Positions 48,130 through 60,099 of a stretch of DNA of 64,000 bases are shown here, piece by piece. Each line of letters begins with the position of its first letter. Position 1 is the stretch's first letter. The DNA comes from Spongilla lacustris (lineage: Eukaryota; Porifera; Demospongiae; Spongillida; Spongillidae), in the NCBI GenBank assembly GCA_949361645.1, contig OX442415.1:4566148-4630147 (forward strand), written 5' to 3'. The translations under genes were made by a program, and so were the position numbers. The notes under the pieces were generated by a model. The model was not told where the DNA came from, ran no database searches, and saw only the letters and a list, made by a program, of their open reading frames with translations.

Positions 48130-48986
48130 GTTTCAGTGTTGAAAAGAAAGAAATTCTTCATACTAATAATGACACTGATAGTCAAACAAGCCAAAACACT
48201 CCTTTGGATTTACTTGACATTTCATATGACCTAAATTCACTTACTACACCAAAAAAATCTTTTAAGTGTCTTGCAGTTGAAACTCTGCTGTCATCTGTTT
48301 CTGATGATGTTAATGTGAAACCAAGGTCATGTGGCAAAATTATACGTACACCTTATAAGTTGCATTTAAAGTCAAGAAAACCTTCAACTCAACAACAACG
48401 TTCAAAGCTTAAGTCAAAATTAAAGGGTGCATCAATATATGCAAGCAAAAAAAATTCCATACGTTCATCTCAACAAGTGTCATCTGCATCAAGGAAAAAA
48501 TCATCTGTCTTTACTGCTTCCAGTATTCCAAACCCAAACCATAGTACAGGAAAAGAGTGTCCAAAAGTGACATCTTCAGATAGTACATCATTGATAAAAA
48601 AACTTACAGAGATAGACAAATATTCATTTTCTCCATGCATACATGATGCAGTTCTTACTGTTTGCAAAACAACCCAAACATTGGTAGATGAAAAATGGAT
48701 GAGAAAAAACGTAACTAGCAATGTAACCTACATTGCAATGGTGATAAGCAAAGTTGGGAATAAGGGTAATGCATCTCTGCGTAATGCCAAAAACCACTTC
48801 CCAAGTTACTGTGGAATTTCCCATTTCTTATATTTAATCTTTAATTGTCAATTTCATTCAAGAAATAACATAAATCTTGAATTTTCTTTTATTATTCCAT
48901 GGTACTATCCAAATACTAGTATTTCACATAACAAAAATTATCTCATTTCTTCACAATATGTCTTGAGTGCTTGTTTCTATTATTGA
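48090..48986 (+). CDS. Basic Ser/Lys-rich protein of unknown function
   Basis: A 298-codon frame overlapping the previous one in another phase; coding-like sequence appears to pass from one to the other near 48,125 (a frameshift or a missed intron). The middle is rich in Ser, Lys and Arg (SRKPSTQQQRSKLKSKLKG), as in nuclear or DNA-binding linkers. The C-terminal third (SPCIHDAVLTVCKTTQTL) looks globular at first and then less protein-like. An AATAAA lies at about 49,141. Confidence 0.4.
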   Translation: MLSCLANIKTNALGFSVEKKEILHTNNDTDSQTSQNTPLDLLDISYDLNSLTTPKKSFKCLAVETLLSSVSDDVNVKPRSCGKIIRTPYKLHLKSRKPSTQQQRSKLKSKLKGASIYASKKNSIRSSQQVSSASRKKSSVFTASSIPNPNHSTGKECPKVTSSDSTSLIKKLTEIDKYSFSPCIHDAVLTVCKTTQTLVDEKWMRKNVTSNVTYIAMVISKVGNKGNASLRNAKNHFPSYCGISHFLYLIFNCQFHSRNNINLEFSFIIPWYYPNTSISHNKNYLISSQYVLSACFYY

Positions 48987-49140
48987 AATCCAAGCCATTT
49001 TTCTACAGAGGCTTAACAACCACTTGAAAATTATACTATGTGTATTAACACACCTTCAAAAATTTACAACAATTGATATTTGATACATCCTGTTTGTTCA
49101 AAATGTGTTATAGAGCTAAGTAAAATATTAAATTTCACAC

Positions 49141-49146
49141 AATAAA
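49141..49146 (+). terminator. Polyadenylation signal for the plus-strand unit
   Basis: AATAAA about 155 nt after the stop at 48,986, just before the convergent minus-strand gene ends at 49,179. Confidence 0.4.
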
Positions 49147-49178
49147 CATAATATATATATACATACATGTAATGTAGC

Positions 49179-52100
49179 CTACATAAACTCAAAATCTTCA
49201 TAGATAGTCTTCAATCGTTCTACAATATGTTTGGCTAGCCTATTAGACTTAGATAATGTTACATTCCCTAGAACTATACAATTTCTGTGCACTATTGCAG
49301 TCTGCTCCACTGACTTGACTGTCCATGGATTCCATGTACCACTGTATGTTCCTACCCACCACTCTATTGTCATAACATCTTCTTCAATCATTAGAATTCT
49401 AGCAATTTGTGGCAATTCATGTTTAAATTCATCAAGACCTAAGGCCACAAATTGCCCTTTTTCAACTTTAGCCACTTCTTTTCCCTATGAGAGAAATGTT
49501 AGACATCAATAAGAAAGTAAAATTTGTATTGTATATTTAAATCTCCAGCCATAAATTTGAAATTTCAAAGGCATAAGTATAGCATGTATTTGAAAAAAAA
49601 AATCAAAAGCAATAATATAGACAATAGTTTTGAAATTTCAAAGCATTGTAAGATCGAACTCACTTTGAAATTTCAAAATGATTATAAATGATCACTTTTT
49701 AAACTTCAAAATGGAAGCTTTGAAAATTCAAAATGATTATTCAAATGGGTGCTTTGAAATTTCAAGATCATTAGAAATGGGTGCTTTGAAATTTCAAGAT
49801 GATCTGTAACCGGTGCTTTGAAATTTCAAGATGATTTGAAACCGGTGCTTTGAAATTTCAAGATAATTAGAAATGGGTGCTTTGAAATTTCAAGACAATT
49901 TGAAACCGGTGCTTTGAAATTTTAAGATGATTTCAAACCAGTGCTTTGAAATTTCAAGATAATTAGAAATGGGTGCTTTGAAATTTCAAGACAATTTGAA
50001 ACTGGTGCTTTGAAATTTCAAGATGATTTCAAACCAGTGCTTTGAAATTTCAAGATAATTTGACACCCGTTCTTTGATATTTGAAACCAGGGCTCTCAAA
50101 TTTCAAGATAATTTGAAACCTGTGCTTTGAAATTTCAAGATAATTTGACACCTGTTCTTTGATATTTGAAACCGGTGCCTTGAAATTTCAAGATTATTTG
50201 AAACCAGTGCTATGAAATTTCAAGATGATTTGAAACCAGTGCTTTGAAAATAAATTTAAAAGATAATATGACATGTGATACGGGTGCTTGAAATTTCAAG
50301 ATAATATGACATGATATGGGTGCTTGAAATATGATATTAACAAGGTGCTTAAAAATCATAAGTCTTTCAAAACCATTTGAAATGGTTGCTTTGAAATACC
50401 AAGACAATATAAAGATCCTTTGAAATTTCAAAATCATTTGATATGTGTGCCTTGAAATTTCAAGATCAATTGAAATTGATGATTTCTAATTTCAAGATAA
50501 TTTGGAATTGGTGCCTTCAAATTTCAAGATCAATTGAAATTGATGATTTCTAATTTCAAGATAATTTGGAATTGGTGCCTTCAAATTTCAAGATCGTTTA
50601 GAAATTGATGCATTGAAATTTCAAAGTCATTAAAATTTGGTGCCTTACAAAATGACATGAACAAGTTGCTTAAAAATCACGATCATTGAAATGGGTGCTT
50701 TGAAAGGTGCCTTGAAATTTCAATATCATTTCATGTGTGCCTTGAAATTTCAAGATTGTTTCAAAATTATGCTTTGAAATTTCAAGATCATTTGAAATCG
50801 ATGCTTGAAATTTCAAGATCATTTGAAATGGGTGCATACAAGATGAATTCAACTAGCTTAAACATCACAAGTCTTTCAAGATCATTTGAAATGGGTGCTC
50901 GAAATATCAAGGTGATAAAAAGATGCTTTGAAATTTCAAGATCATGTGATATGGCCGCGTGGTTTGAAATTTCAAGATCATTTCAAATGTGCGCTTTGAA
51001 ATTTCAAGATCATTTGAAATTGATGCTTTGAAATTTCAAGATCATTTGAAATGGGTGCCTACAAGACGAATTCAACTAGCTTAAATATCACAAATCTTTC
51101 AAGATCATTTGAAATGGGTGGTCTGAAATATTAAGGTGATAAAAAGATGCTTTGAAATTTCAAGATCATTTGATATGTGTGCCTTGAAATTTCAAGATCA
51201 ATTGAAATAGATAATTTTTAATTTCAAGATCATTTGGAATTGGTGCCTTGAAATTTCAAGATCGTTTAGAAATTGATGCTTTGAAATTTCAAAGTCATTA
51301 AAATTTGGTGCCTTTACAAAATGACATGAACTAGTTGCTTGAAAATCACGATCATGTGAAATGGGTGCTTTGAAAGGTGCCTTGAAATTTCAATATCATT
51401 TCATATGTGTGCCTTGAAATTTCAAGATTATTTCAAATTTATGCTTTGAAATTTCAAGATCATTTGAAATTTATGCTTTGAAATTCCAAGATCATTTGAA
51501 ATGGGTGCCTACAAGACGAATTCAACTAGCTTAAATATCATAAATCTTTCAAGATCATTTGAAATGGGTGCTCTGAAATATGAAGGTGATAAAAAGATGC
51601 TTTGAAATTTCAAGATCATGTGATATGGCCGCATGGTTTGAAATTTCAAGATCATTTCAAATGTGCGCTTTGAAATTTCAAGATCATTTGAAATTGATGC
51701 TTTGAAATTTCAAGATCATTTGAAATGGGTGCCTTCAAGATGAATTCAACTAGCTTAAATATCAGAAATCTTTCAAGATCATTTGAAATGGGTGCTCTGA
51801 AATATCAAGGTGATGAAAAGATGCTTTGAAATTTCAAGATCATGTGATATGGCTGGGTGGTTTGAAAGAACAAGATCATTTCAAATGTGCGCTTTGAAAT
51901 TTCACGATCATTTGACATGAGATAAAGATGTTTGTCATTTCAAGACTATTTTTAATGGGGCTTTGTTAGCTAAAAATGGGTGTTTTGAAATTTCAAAGGG
52001 TGCTATAAAACAAAAGTTTGAAAGCATGAACAAATTTAATTCATCCTATTTTAAATTCTTAAAATTCAAGTAACACAACTTGAAATTTCAAAGCACCCAT

Positions 52101-55100
52101 GAAGAGAATTTGCAATTCCAATACCCTTTTTATCATATACATTTACCTCGAGGTAGTCTTTTTTTTCATCTGTGCCAGTAACCTGCATATATGGCTTAGT
52201 TTATCTTATGTTCACGCATTGTTAATACTAACCTCGTTCTTTTCTTCATGTGGCTCATTCTGTTCATTTGTTATTTTGCACCTTTTCGCATGCCTTTTAC
52301 CAATGTAAACCTATAGGTGGTATGAAAAATTAACTGAAGAGGTTCTAGTATGCAGTTTACCTCAGGTATTTCTTTCACTGAGTTAGAATGGCGTTCTATC
52401 AATTTAACAGGTAGACTTGTGGTGTCATTTGATGTGCTGTCTGATTGTAGTACCATACTCTGCAAATCTGTAAGAATCCATGAGGTCCTTTCTCCAGAAA
52501 TATTAGGTGCGCTGAACCCATCACGAAGTTCTATTAAGAATGTCTTCCACCAATCTCTATGGATTTCATCAAAGCACAAGAATTTGTCTAGAGATATTTC
52601 TAGAGCATCCAGATCTTGCTTAGCAGCACTTGGATCCAATTGTTTAGGAACACCATCCAAGTTTGACTATTATAATCATGTACATTGATTTGAACAATAT
52701 TGTTACTGAATCAATACAAATGTTTGTACCTTTATCAATTTCAATCCAGGGTTTTCAGATCGAGGTTCCCAGTTATCATTAGTCCATCGTTTATATTTCA
52801 TTTCAGCATGGCCATCCCTGTTACGATAGAATAAGAAAATATGGGGGTTGGAATGATTATGGAGTTCTTCTGTATGAGGAAGAAGCCATGATTTAATATC
52901 CATCAACATTTTCAATGGAACTGCTTCTTTGACTAATTTGTTTGACTCTTTACAGCCATAAAGAAGCTCTGAAAAAAAGAATATATAATCATGCATGGCT
53001 ACAACATAAAAATTTATTAATATTTACCAGGTACAGTGATAGCATTGTGTCTTTTAAGCCATTTTCCAATGTTCCCAAAAAGAGCATCGATGTCCTCATG
53101 TGTATGGCCCACCATAAGGAAGCCAAGTTCAATCTATAATGCACAATATATATTATATTTATATTACAAATCAATTGCATCTGAAACAGTACCTACCTCA
53201 TCAAAGATTTGAATCTGGACTAAGTATGCTAAAAAAGATAGAACACATCGATTTTTATTTTCTCTAGCTGTGTTATCCAATTGAATGTAGAGCTTCTTAG
53301 GAAATTGCTGAGAAGATCGTTGTAAATTCATGAAATGAGCTTGAAGGACCTAATGATAGATTTGGTTCATAAGTTAAAAACTGAGCCAAAGTAACTTGCA
53401 TTTTACCTGCAATAAAATATTTGTAGTAAGGTTAGGATCATGAGGCCATTGCATGTAATCAAGAAAAATAGTAGCAAAATGACCATGAACTATTGCCCCA
53501 GTTATATGTGTTCGAAAGTGCCATAAATTCGAATCTGTCTTTTTTAACCGCTTAGTGTGCGGTAACTGGGTGCTATTCTGGTCCATTCCATCAATAATAA
53601 TGGACATCACATTCTGATCAGTTTCAGCACGCTCTCTGATACTATGATACCGCTTTCTCTGATCCCTAACATAACAGAATTATTGTACAGGTACGGATAT
53701 GTAACTATGCACACATAACATAAACATAAACAAGTCATACTTACATATGAACATACATATATACATACCTATGAACATGCATATATACGTACATATGAAC
53801 TTACTACATACAACATACATACATACATACATGCATACATGCATGCATACACATACATACATACATACATACATACATACATACATACACAAAAAAACAT
53901 GCATGCATGCATACATACATACATACATACATACATACATACATACATACATACATACATGCATGCATACATACATACATACACAAAAAACCATGCATGC
54001 ATACATGCATACATACATACATACATACAGTACGTACGTACATACATACATACATACATACATACATACATACATACATACATACATACATACATACATA
54101 CATACATACATACAAACATACATACATACATACATACATACATACATACATACATACATACATACATACATACATACATACATACATACATACATACATA
54201 CATACATACATACATACATACATACATACATACATACATACATACATACATACATACATACATACATACATACATACATACATACATACATACATACATA
54301 CATACATACATACATACATTTGCAATTTCATATGGTCCTCCATTAGTTCATTCAATTGCACCATCTTGGTTTGATCCATCGTTTTCTCTTTCTCTGATTT
54401 TATTATGCTGCAAATATCACATTTTGTAAATCTGTTTTCCTAAAAAATTAAATGATTACACATGCAACATTTGCTTTTGAGAACAAACCTTTGGAATGTT
54501 GACATGGCTGAAATGCTCTTCCCAAAGACGGAAGAAGTGACTTTTACTTACAATGCTGTCTTTTTTTCTGTTAGTCATATCAACCACCATTCTTTGGTAC
54601 ACTGATAATTTTGAAAGATTGCTGGGCAAGTGTACTACCATTCTGTTGGGCATATAGTCACCAACTAAGTTGAAATAACTATGCATCCATGCAATAGCTT
54701 CATGGGATTTTTGTAAAGGAGCACGTTCAGTGGATTTGGAAATTTTGAGACATCCACTATATGCTTTTTGTTTAGCCTTGTAAAACAATGATGTACTGAT
54801 TCCAAGAGTAGCAATCCACAAATTTTGGCAAACAGATTTACCAGCTATAATAAAAGTAATGCCAGAATTAGATTCTCTTAGCGAATGCAGATGAATATAG
54901 TCGATTATCCATTGTAATTTGGCTGACTTTGGGAGCTGAATAAAATAATGATGGTAGCTTAGAATGTCCAGTGGAGAAATACCATGAACACTTTGAGAAC
55001 ACTGAGGTGTACAACCATTCATTTTGGCAACATCAAAGGCATTCCAAAGAATAGAAGCACCTGAAAAGGTCAGATTTTGATCAAAACTCACACACTTATG

Positions 55101-56689
55101 AATTTATGCAATGAGAGAGCCTGAAGCATTTTCTAATGTTTTATACTAATAGCATGTTTGTATTAATGCTGATACCTTTAACATATGAGCTTACAGTTGT
55201 GTATTTTTGTGCAGCCTTGGACGTCTGGATCAGTATCACTGGATGAGCATCCCAAATCTTCAATGCTGTTCAGACCTTATAATATATAATAAATAAGATT
55301 TAATTATTTTCTAAAGTATATTACTATTATTTGTATTGCAATGTGTGCTCAGAGATTGAGATTGAAATTCAATCCTGCAAGTATCTATAATAAGGAGATA
55401 TTTTGGAGGCTAATTCAATAATACAAGTCCAAAAACGCACAAGTCAACCAACATGTAGCAAACCACATTACGTACGCACTGATGTGAAATATTATAATCA
55501 GTAATGCTTACATAAGCTGCTTTGAGAACGATAAGAATGAATGCAACAAGTAAACCGTTTGTTTGGTTACTTTTCTTCGTTAACAAGTTCCTCGCCTTGT
55601 CACTGACTTTATAATAAACATTCGCACAAACGCACACACACACACAGCGTCAGCCGTTAGTATTAATAGTCTCTCCACTCAACCGTTAATATTCGCAAAA
55701 TTGGTAATGCATACTTTACCGTAGCAAATATGTTTATAAACATCATTGCAGCTGCATGGTTTATGCATTGTACTACATTGCCAGAGAGCAAGCCAAACAA
55801 CATCCCAAGCGAGCGCCTTAAGCATTAATATAAAATTGTTAAATAATCATTGAATTAGTGTATACACATATGTACTTGTAAATTGTACGGAGACGCCGTT
55901 TATATATACATATACGCAGCACTGAATGTATAAATAAGGCCCTACCTGATCCCGAGAATAATGATTGAGCTCTGTGACTGCTGAACTGCGAATTTGATTT
56001 CAAATCAGTATACTGAGCTGAAAGACTCCGGGCATTTAGATCCTCGTCTGAAGATTCTAGGTCGCTGAATCTGACCTCCAACTCTAAACAAGTTACAGGT
56101 TTATATTCATTGTGAAGCAAGAAACAAATTAGGGGGTTGTAATTGGGGAAAGAGAAAAAATAAAAACTATCCCTCCCACCTTCGCCACAAGCGTATAAGT
56201 ATGCATGTATACATGATACGCACGCGGTGACACACACCAATATTTACCATTGCAACTATAATAAGAAACAATATTGCAGCTGCGTTGTTTATAAATGCGT
56301 TCTATTTTTCCTGGGGGTATATACTGCATCAAGTCCCCAAACCAGCATTAAGGGCCGGGTTTTGTGTTGCGGAGTACATGCATGCATGTACCTTTACGGA
56401 GAGCAATGCATATACGCAAAAATGAACAAATAAGGCCCTACATACCTGATTGTGAGAACAATGATTGATCACTCTGACTATTAAGCTGTGAACTTGATAT
56501 CAAATCAGTGGTGTACTGAGCTGAAGGAGTCCGGGTATCAGAAATATCATCCACGTCTGAAGACTCTAGGTCGGTGAATCTGACCTCCAAATCTGAAGAT
56601 TCTAGGTCGCTGAATCTGACATCTAAATCTGAAGTGTCAAGGTCACTGAATCTAACGGACTCGCAATCTCCTTCGCACAAGTACGCCAT
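49179..56689 (-). CDS. DUF7869-like protein, 862 aa, 13 exons
   Basis: Exons run downward: 56,446-56,689; 55,946-56,083; 55,195-55,275; 54,489-55,060; 54,318-54,439; 53,407-53,665; 53,197-53,349; 53,028-53,133; 52,730-52,968; 52,361-52,666; 52,233-52,259; 52,147-52,182; 49,179-49,484. All borders are GT..AG and all phases join, giving 862 codons plus stop. The N-terminus repeats VRFSDLESSD-like motifs. Exon 4 has GKSVCQNLWIATLGIS and HFFRLWEEHF; exon 5 has a Cys motif (ENRFTKCDICS). The core holds SIIIDGMDQ (Asp about 411 and 414), YIQLDNTARENKN (Asp about 497) and VGHTHEDIDALF (about 531-542). The last exon encodes WWVGTYSGTWNPW. From memory these motifs define a multi-copy animal family (DUF7869). 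The spaced acidic residues suggest an RNase H-fold DDE nuclease; this is inference. It is divergent from the ParB-like gene with a 90-bp gap. Confidence 0.85.
49560..52100. repeat. Palindrome-bearing minisatellite in intron 12
   Basis: About 2.5 kb of imperfect 31-32-bp units built on GCTTTGAAATTTCAAGAT followed by CATTTGAAATGGG. The core TTTGAAATTTCAAA is palindromic. Higher-order units of about 280-400 bp recur (for example around the AACTAGCTTAAATATC blocks near 51,070, 51,525 and 51,750). The same core recurs at 60.1-61.2 kb. Confidence 0.9.
53809..54319. repeat. (ATAC)n microsatellite in intron 5
   Basis: About 500 bp of CATA/ATAC repeats on the plus strand ((GTAT)n on the coding strand). 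It starts exactly at the splice donor of exon 5, where the donor GTATGTATG is itself the first repeat unit. Confidence 0.97.
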
Positions 56690-56779
56690 TTCAAGACTAG
56701 TTCACGTGACCGGCAAAATGAATCTTCAGCTGCTTGTGTATGTAAACGCGCCAAAAGGTTTCATTCATTGCAGCTGTAT
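56690..56779. promoter_or_regulatory. Compact divergent promoter region
   Basis: Only 90 bp separate the start codons of the minus-strand DUF7869-like gene (56,689) and the plus-strand ParB-like gene (56,780). A CACGTG E-box lies at 56,703-56,708. An upstream ATG at 56,719 opens a 37-codon frame overlapping the ParB-like start in another phase, so either a later transcription start or uORF control is possible. Confidence 0.5.
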
Positions 56780-59700
56780 ATGGAAGCCAAAATGTGGTAC
56801 TTGGAATATTGCAAAGAATCGAACGAGGTGACTTTGATGAATGATGGACATAAGATGACGGCTAATGTTGACGGAAAGTTGCTCCCTGTTGGACCTGTAG
56901 TTGACGTAAAAGGTTATCAGAAGGACGGCAAAGACTACGTTGTGGTAAGGGTCTTTATAGAAGCTAGACTTCCTGCAGTGCGCCCTAGAAAGTTGCATTT
57001 AGATTCTGTTACAAAAGCCGCTCATAAAATAGGGTTTAAGACAATCTCTAATCTCCAATAAATACAGCTGTGACCTGATAGCTAATGGCCATCGCTGGTC
57101 ATGGTTCGTCCTCCAAAATATTGCATATATGTACAAAATTAAAATGTTATTTATTTCTTACACGTACAGTTTCGCACCAAACCAGGAACAGTTCGCCCCA
57201 AATGCTTGTCTGTTATCAACTTCGAGACGACGGCAAATGATGTGTGCAGAAAGTTCAGCGCAGTGACATCTTCGAGTGAATTTTGTACTATCTGGGCAAC
57301 AACAATTCCACTGTTGACGAAAACAAGTAAGTTAAAAATTACGATCTAGACTACGTATGTCTTGCTAATTTATGTGTACGTACATATATGCGCCATGACG
57401 CCACCGTGGTTTGGGAGAGCAGTGTCTAGGTGGGACGGGTGATGGCACATGGGGATGTAGGTGGAGCAGTGCACTTTGGTACCAGTGCATGAATAGGTGC
57501 GCATGTACCTACTGGGCGACTCAAGTAGCCTTCCGTGGTTAATGATTTGATATGACGTCACGCCTAATACAACATCAAGTACTTCCCACCTACACGCATG
57601 TTGAAGGTCAATACAGATTTCTTTGTTAAGTGTATTGGAAAGTCACCATCTGTCAGCTTAACTGAAACAGGTGAGACCAGTAGCAAAGCCACAGACAGAC
57701 CACCAATTAAAGTGCAATCCAAAGGGAAACAAAGAATTGCAGATATGATAGGGAATCGATTAGCTGGTAAGAACAAATTATTAATGGTTATCTGTTTGAT
57801 TAAATGCATGTATAGTTATTGGAATAATAATAATTGTATTTTTTATTGTACATAGACATGTATTTAACTAAACAATCATGCCACAAAAAAATATCCAAAA
57901 CTCTATACTAGGCTAGTGAGGTTGCCTTCCATTTTTTGTAATTGTATGAAATAAATTATCTTGTATGCATATATTTGGTTAGAAAATACACAGCCTACTG
58001 GCAACACTAGCAACATCAGAAAACGACCAGCAGTAAAAGAATCATCCGAAGAGAAAGAAGTGATTGATGATGACATTAGAAAATCATTTGTTGGTAAGTA
58101 TATGTACAACATAGTTTGTACAATGTATGCTTTAATAGCTAGATACTTGTGCCTTGATAAACACCACCCATAATAAAGCATTCCCAAAAAATTCAATTTA
58201 GGAATCTTCCGCATTCCTGTACTCAACCTTATACCACCTGAATTGGATAGGCTAATCCGTACACCTGATGACAGTTTTGTTGCAAGTCTGAAGTGTGAAA
58301 TGCTGAGTAACCGAACAATTGAAGTAGCTCCAATTATTGGACTACTAAGACTAACATCTGATGAAAAGTTTCTTGCAGCTGATGTAGAAAAATACACGTA
58401 TGAATGTATTGGTGGAAATCATACACGGATAGCACTGCAACAACTTTTGGGTGAGAATGAAGACGTTTCTAGAGACCCTATGTTTACGCACAGAAATGTA
58501 AGTGTGTATGTAAACCTTACTGATGAGCAGTCACAGCACCTTGCTCATCGCCATAATCGAGCGACTGAATTTGTAAATAAAATGACAACACAGGACAAGG
58601 TATGTTGCCAAACAATTCTTGTTCTTAAATATGCCATACCTGTGAATGTACAGGTTCACCTATGTAGAATGCGTCTCTACACACTTGCTGGAAAAATTTG
58701 CCTTAGTGAAGACACCCCTTTAAAAACACAGGAGTGGAGAATCTCTTGTGCAGCAACTCTGATGATGTCTGTAAGTGTGTTGTTTAACTTTCATAGATGA
58801 ATAGTCATTTTCTTTCTGACTTATTTAGAACAAAAAACTAGATGAAGATATGGTATATTTTTTAGCTGCAATGCCTTCATCTGCATATGAAATATATTGC
58901 AGCATTGTTCACATGATTGAAAAGGCTCCCAAAAAATTGTCTACTTCATCAAACATCAAATCAGACTGCAAGGGATTTCACTTTAAAGGTTTGAGAGGCT
59001 TAGATCCTGACTGTGTGTTGAAGGTTTTGCAGAAGGTAAAGGATGGCAGTCTGAAATTTAATCAGCTCAATAACTACTGCAAAAAAATAAAGGCATTGGA
59101 TAAAGTAAAGCTTAGTTTTATAAAGCAGGTTGGAGCAGAAAACTGGGAAAGTGCCATGCTCAAATACCCAGCATTTGCATCAGAACAATAGTTACTTGAT
59201 CTGTTTGTTCCTAACTTCAATCCAGAATCAATGTCTTTTATGGATTACTGTAGAAGAGCTGTGATGTAAGAACAGCATTGATTTTATGTTTTTATTTTTG
59301 TAATGCTTTTTAAAAATATCTAGACATCCAGGTCTACCAGTTGCAGCACAGTCATCAGCTGTGATTGATTCGGAAATAACATTTACATGGACACCTGACA
59401 GATCCAATCTTGCTGGCTTCTTACGATCAGATTTTGAAGCTTCAATAAGTGAAGATGATGTATTAAGGATGGTCCCTAAATTTAATGGTTTTAGGTTGTC
59501 ATTTCTCACATTGAAAGATCAATCTCCTATGGTTAGCACAAGATCTTCACCAATAATAATACTTATTCACCTTTTTTTACTTATAGGTTATCAATACTGG
59601 CAGAGTGATTCAAACAATAAATACAGCATGCAATTGTTGCGCATTTGCCATAGTGTGCTTTGCTCCAATTGAGAAACTTGCTGGAGTTTGTTTGGAATTA

Positions 59701-60090
59701 GAAGAACTACAACTATTGGTCCAGGTTTCTTACTATAAAAAATGCATCTCTTCAGAAGGTAAATGTGTGGTGAAATATTTTTTTAAATGAGTTTTTAGTT
59801 GGTGACAATTCCCCACAGGTCCAATCCTTAGGTCAGCACTTGAACCATTCATTATTGCAGTGGCTGGAGATAAATCTTTTAGGGCACAATTAGTGTCATT
59901 TCCAGAAAATGCTTGCAACTTGTTCAGTGGAACACTTTCAGAGCTGTACAGCAACTTAGTAGCACACCTAAGCTTAGAAAATGACTTCATTCTGAGCACA
60001 CAGGACACAGTTGGTATGTTGAGCATGTGGGTAATTAAAAGGATGGCTGTAGGTTGTCCTTTGTTGCATGGAAAGATTCTCTCAAAATGA
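56780..60090 (+). CDS. ParB/sulfiredoxin-like domain protein, 10 exons, in-frame TAG
   Basis: Exons: 56,780-56,944; 57,170-57,326; 57,617-57,766; 57,983-58,093; 58,202-58,599; 58,654-58,770; 58,829-59,265; 59,324-59,531; 59,587-59,758; 59,819-60,090. All are GT..AG and in phase, 728 codons plus stop. Exon 5 carries a ParB/Srx-like box (ECIGGNHTRIALQQLL, about 262-277) and NLTDEQSQHLAHRHNRATEF. In bacteria this fold binds nucleotide and acts in partition or as a nuclease; its role in animals is unknown. Codon 487 (59,189-59,191) is TAG, yet coding sequence continues in frame (LLDLFVPNFNPESMSFMDYC) through three more phased exons. Either the copy carries one nonsense mutation, the stop is read through, or a 60-odd-nt stretch from a GTTGGAG donor to the TAG acceptor is sometimes spliced out. 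Exon 3's acceptor (AATACAG) is weak. The family call is from motif memory. Confidence 0.75.
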
Positions 60091-60099
60091 ATGGATAGT

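Noticed and set aside
48470..48824. Minus-strand frames opposite the basic Ser/Lys-rich protein
   Set aside because: Shadows of the plus-strand frame with no recognisable motif.
53680..54429. Similar repeat frames near 54 kb
   Set aside because: Same microsatellite type, lying in an intron of the DUF7869-like gene.
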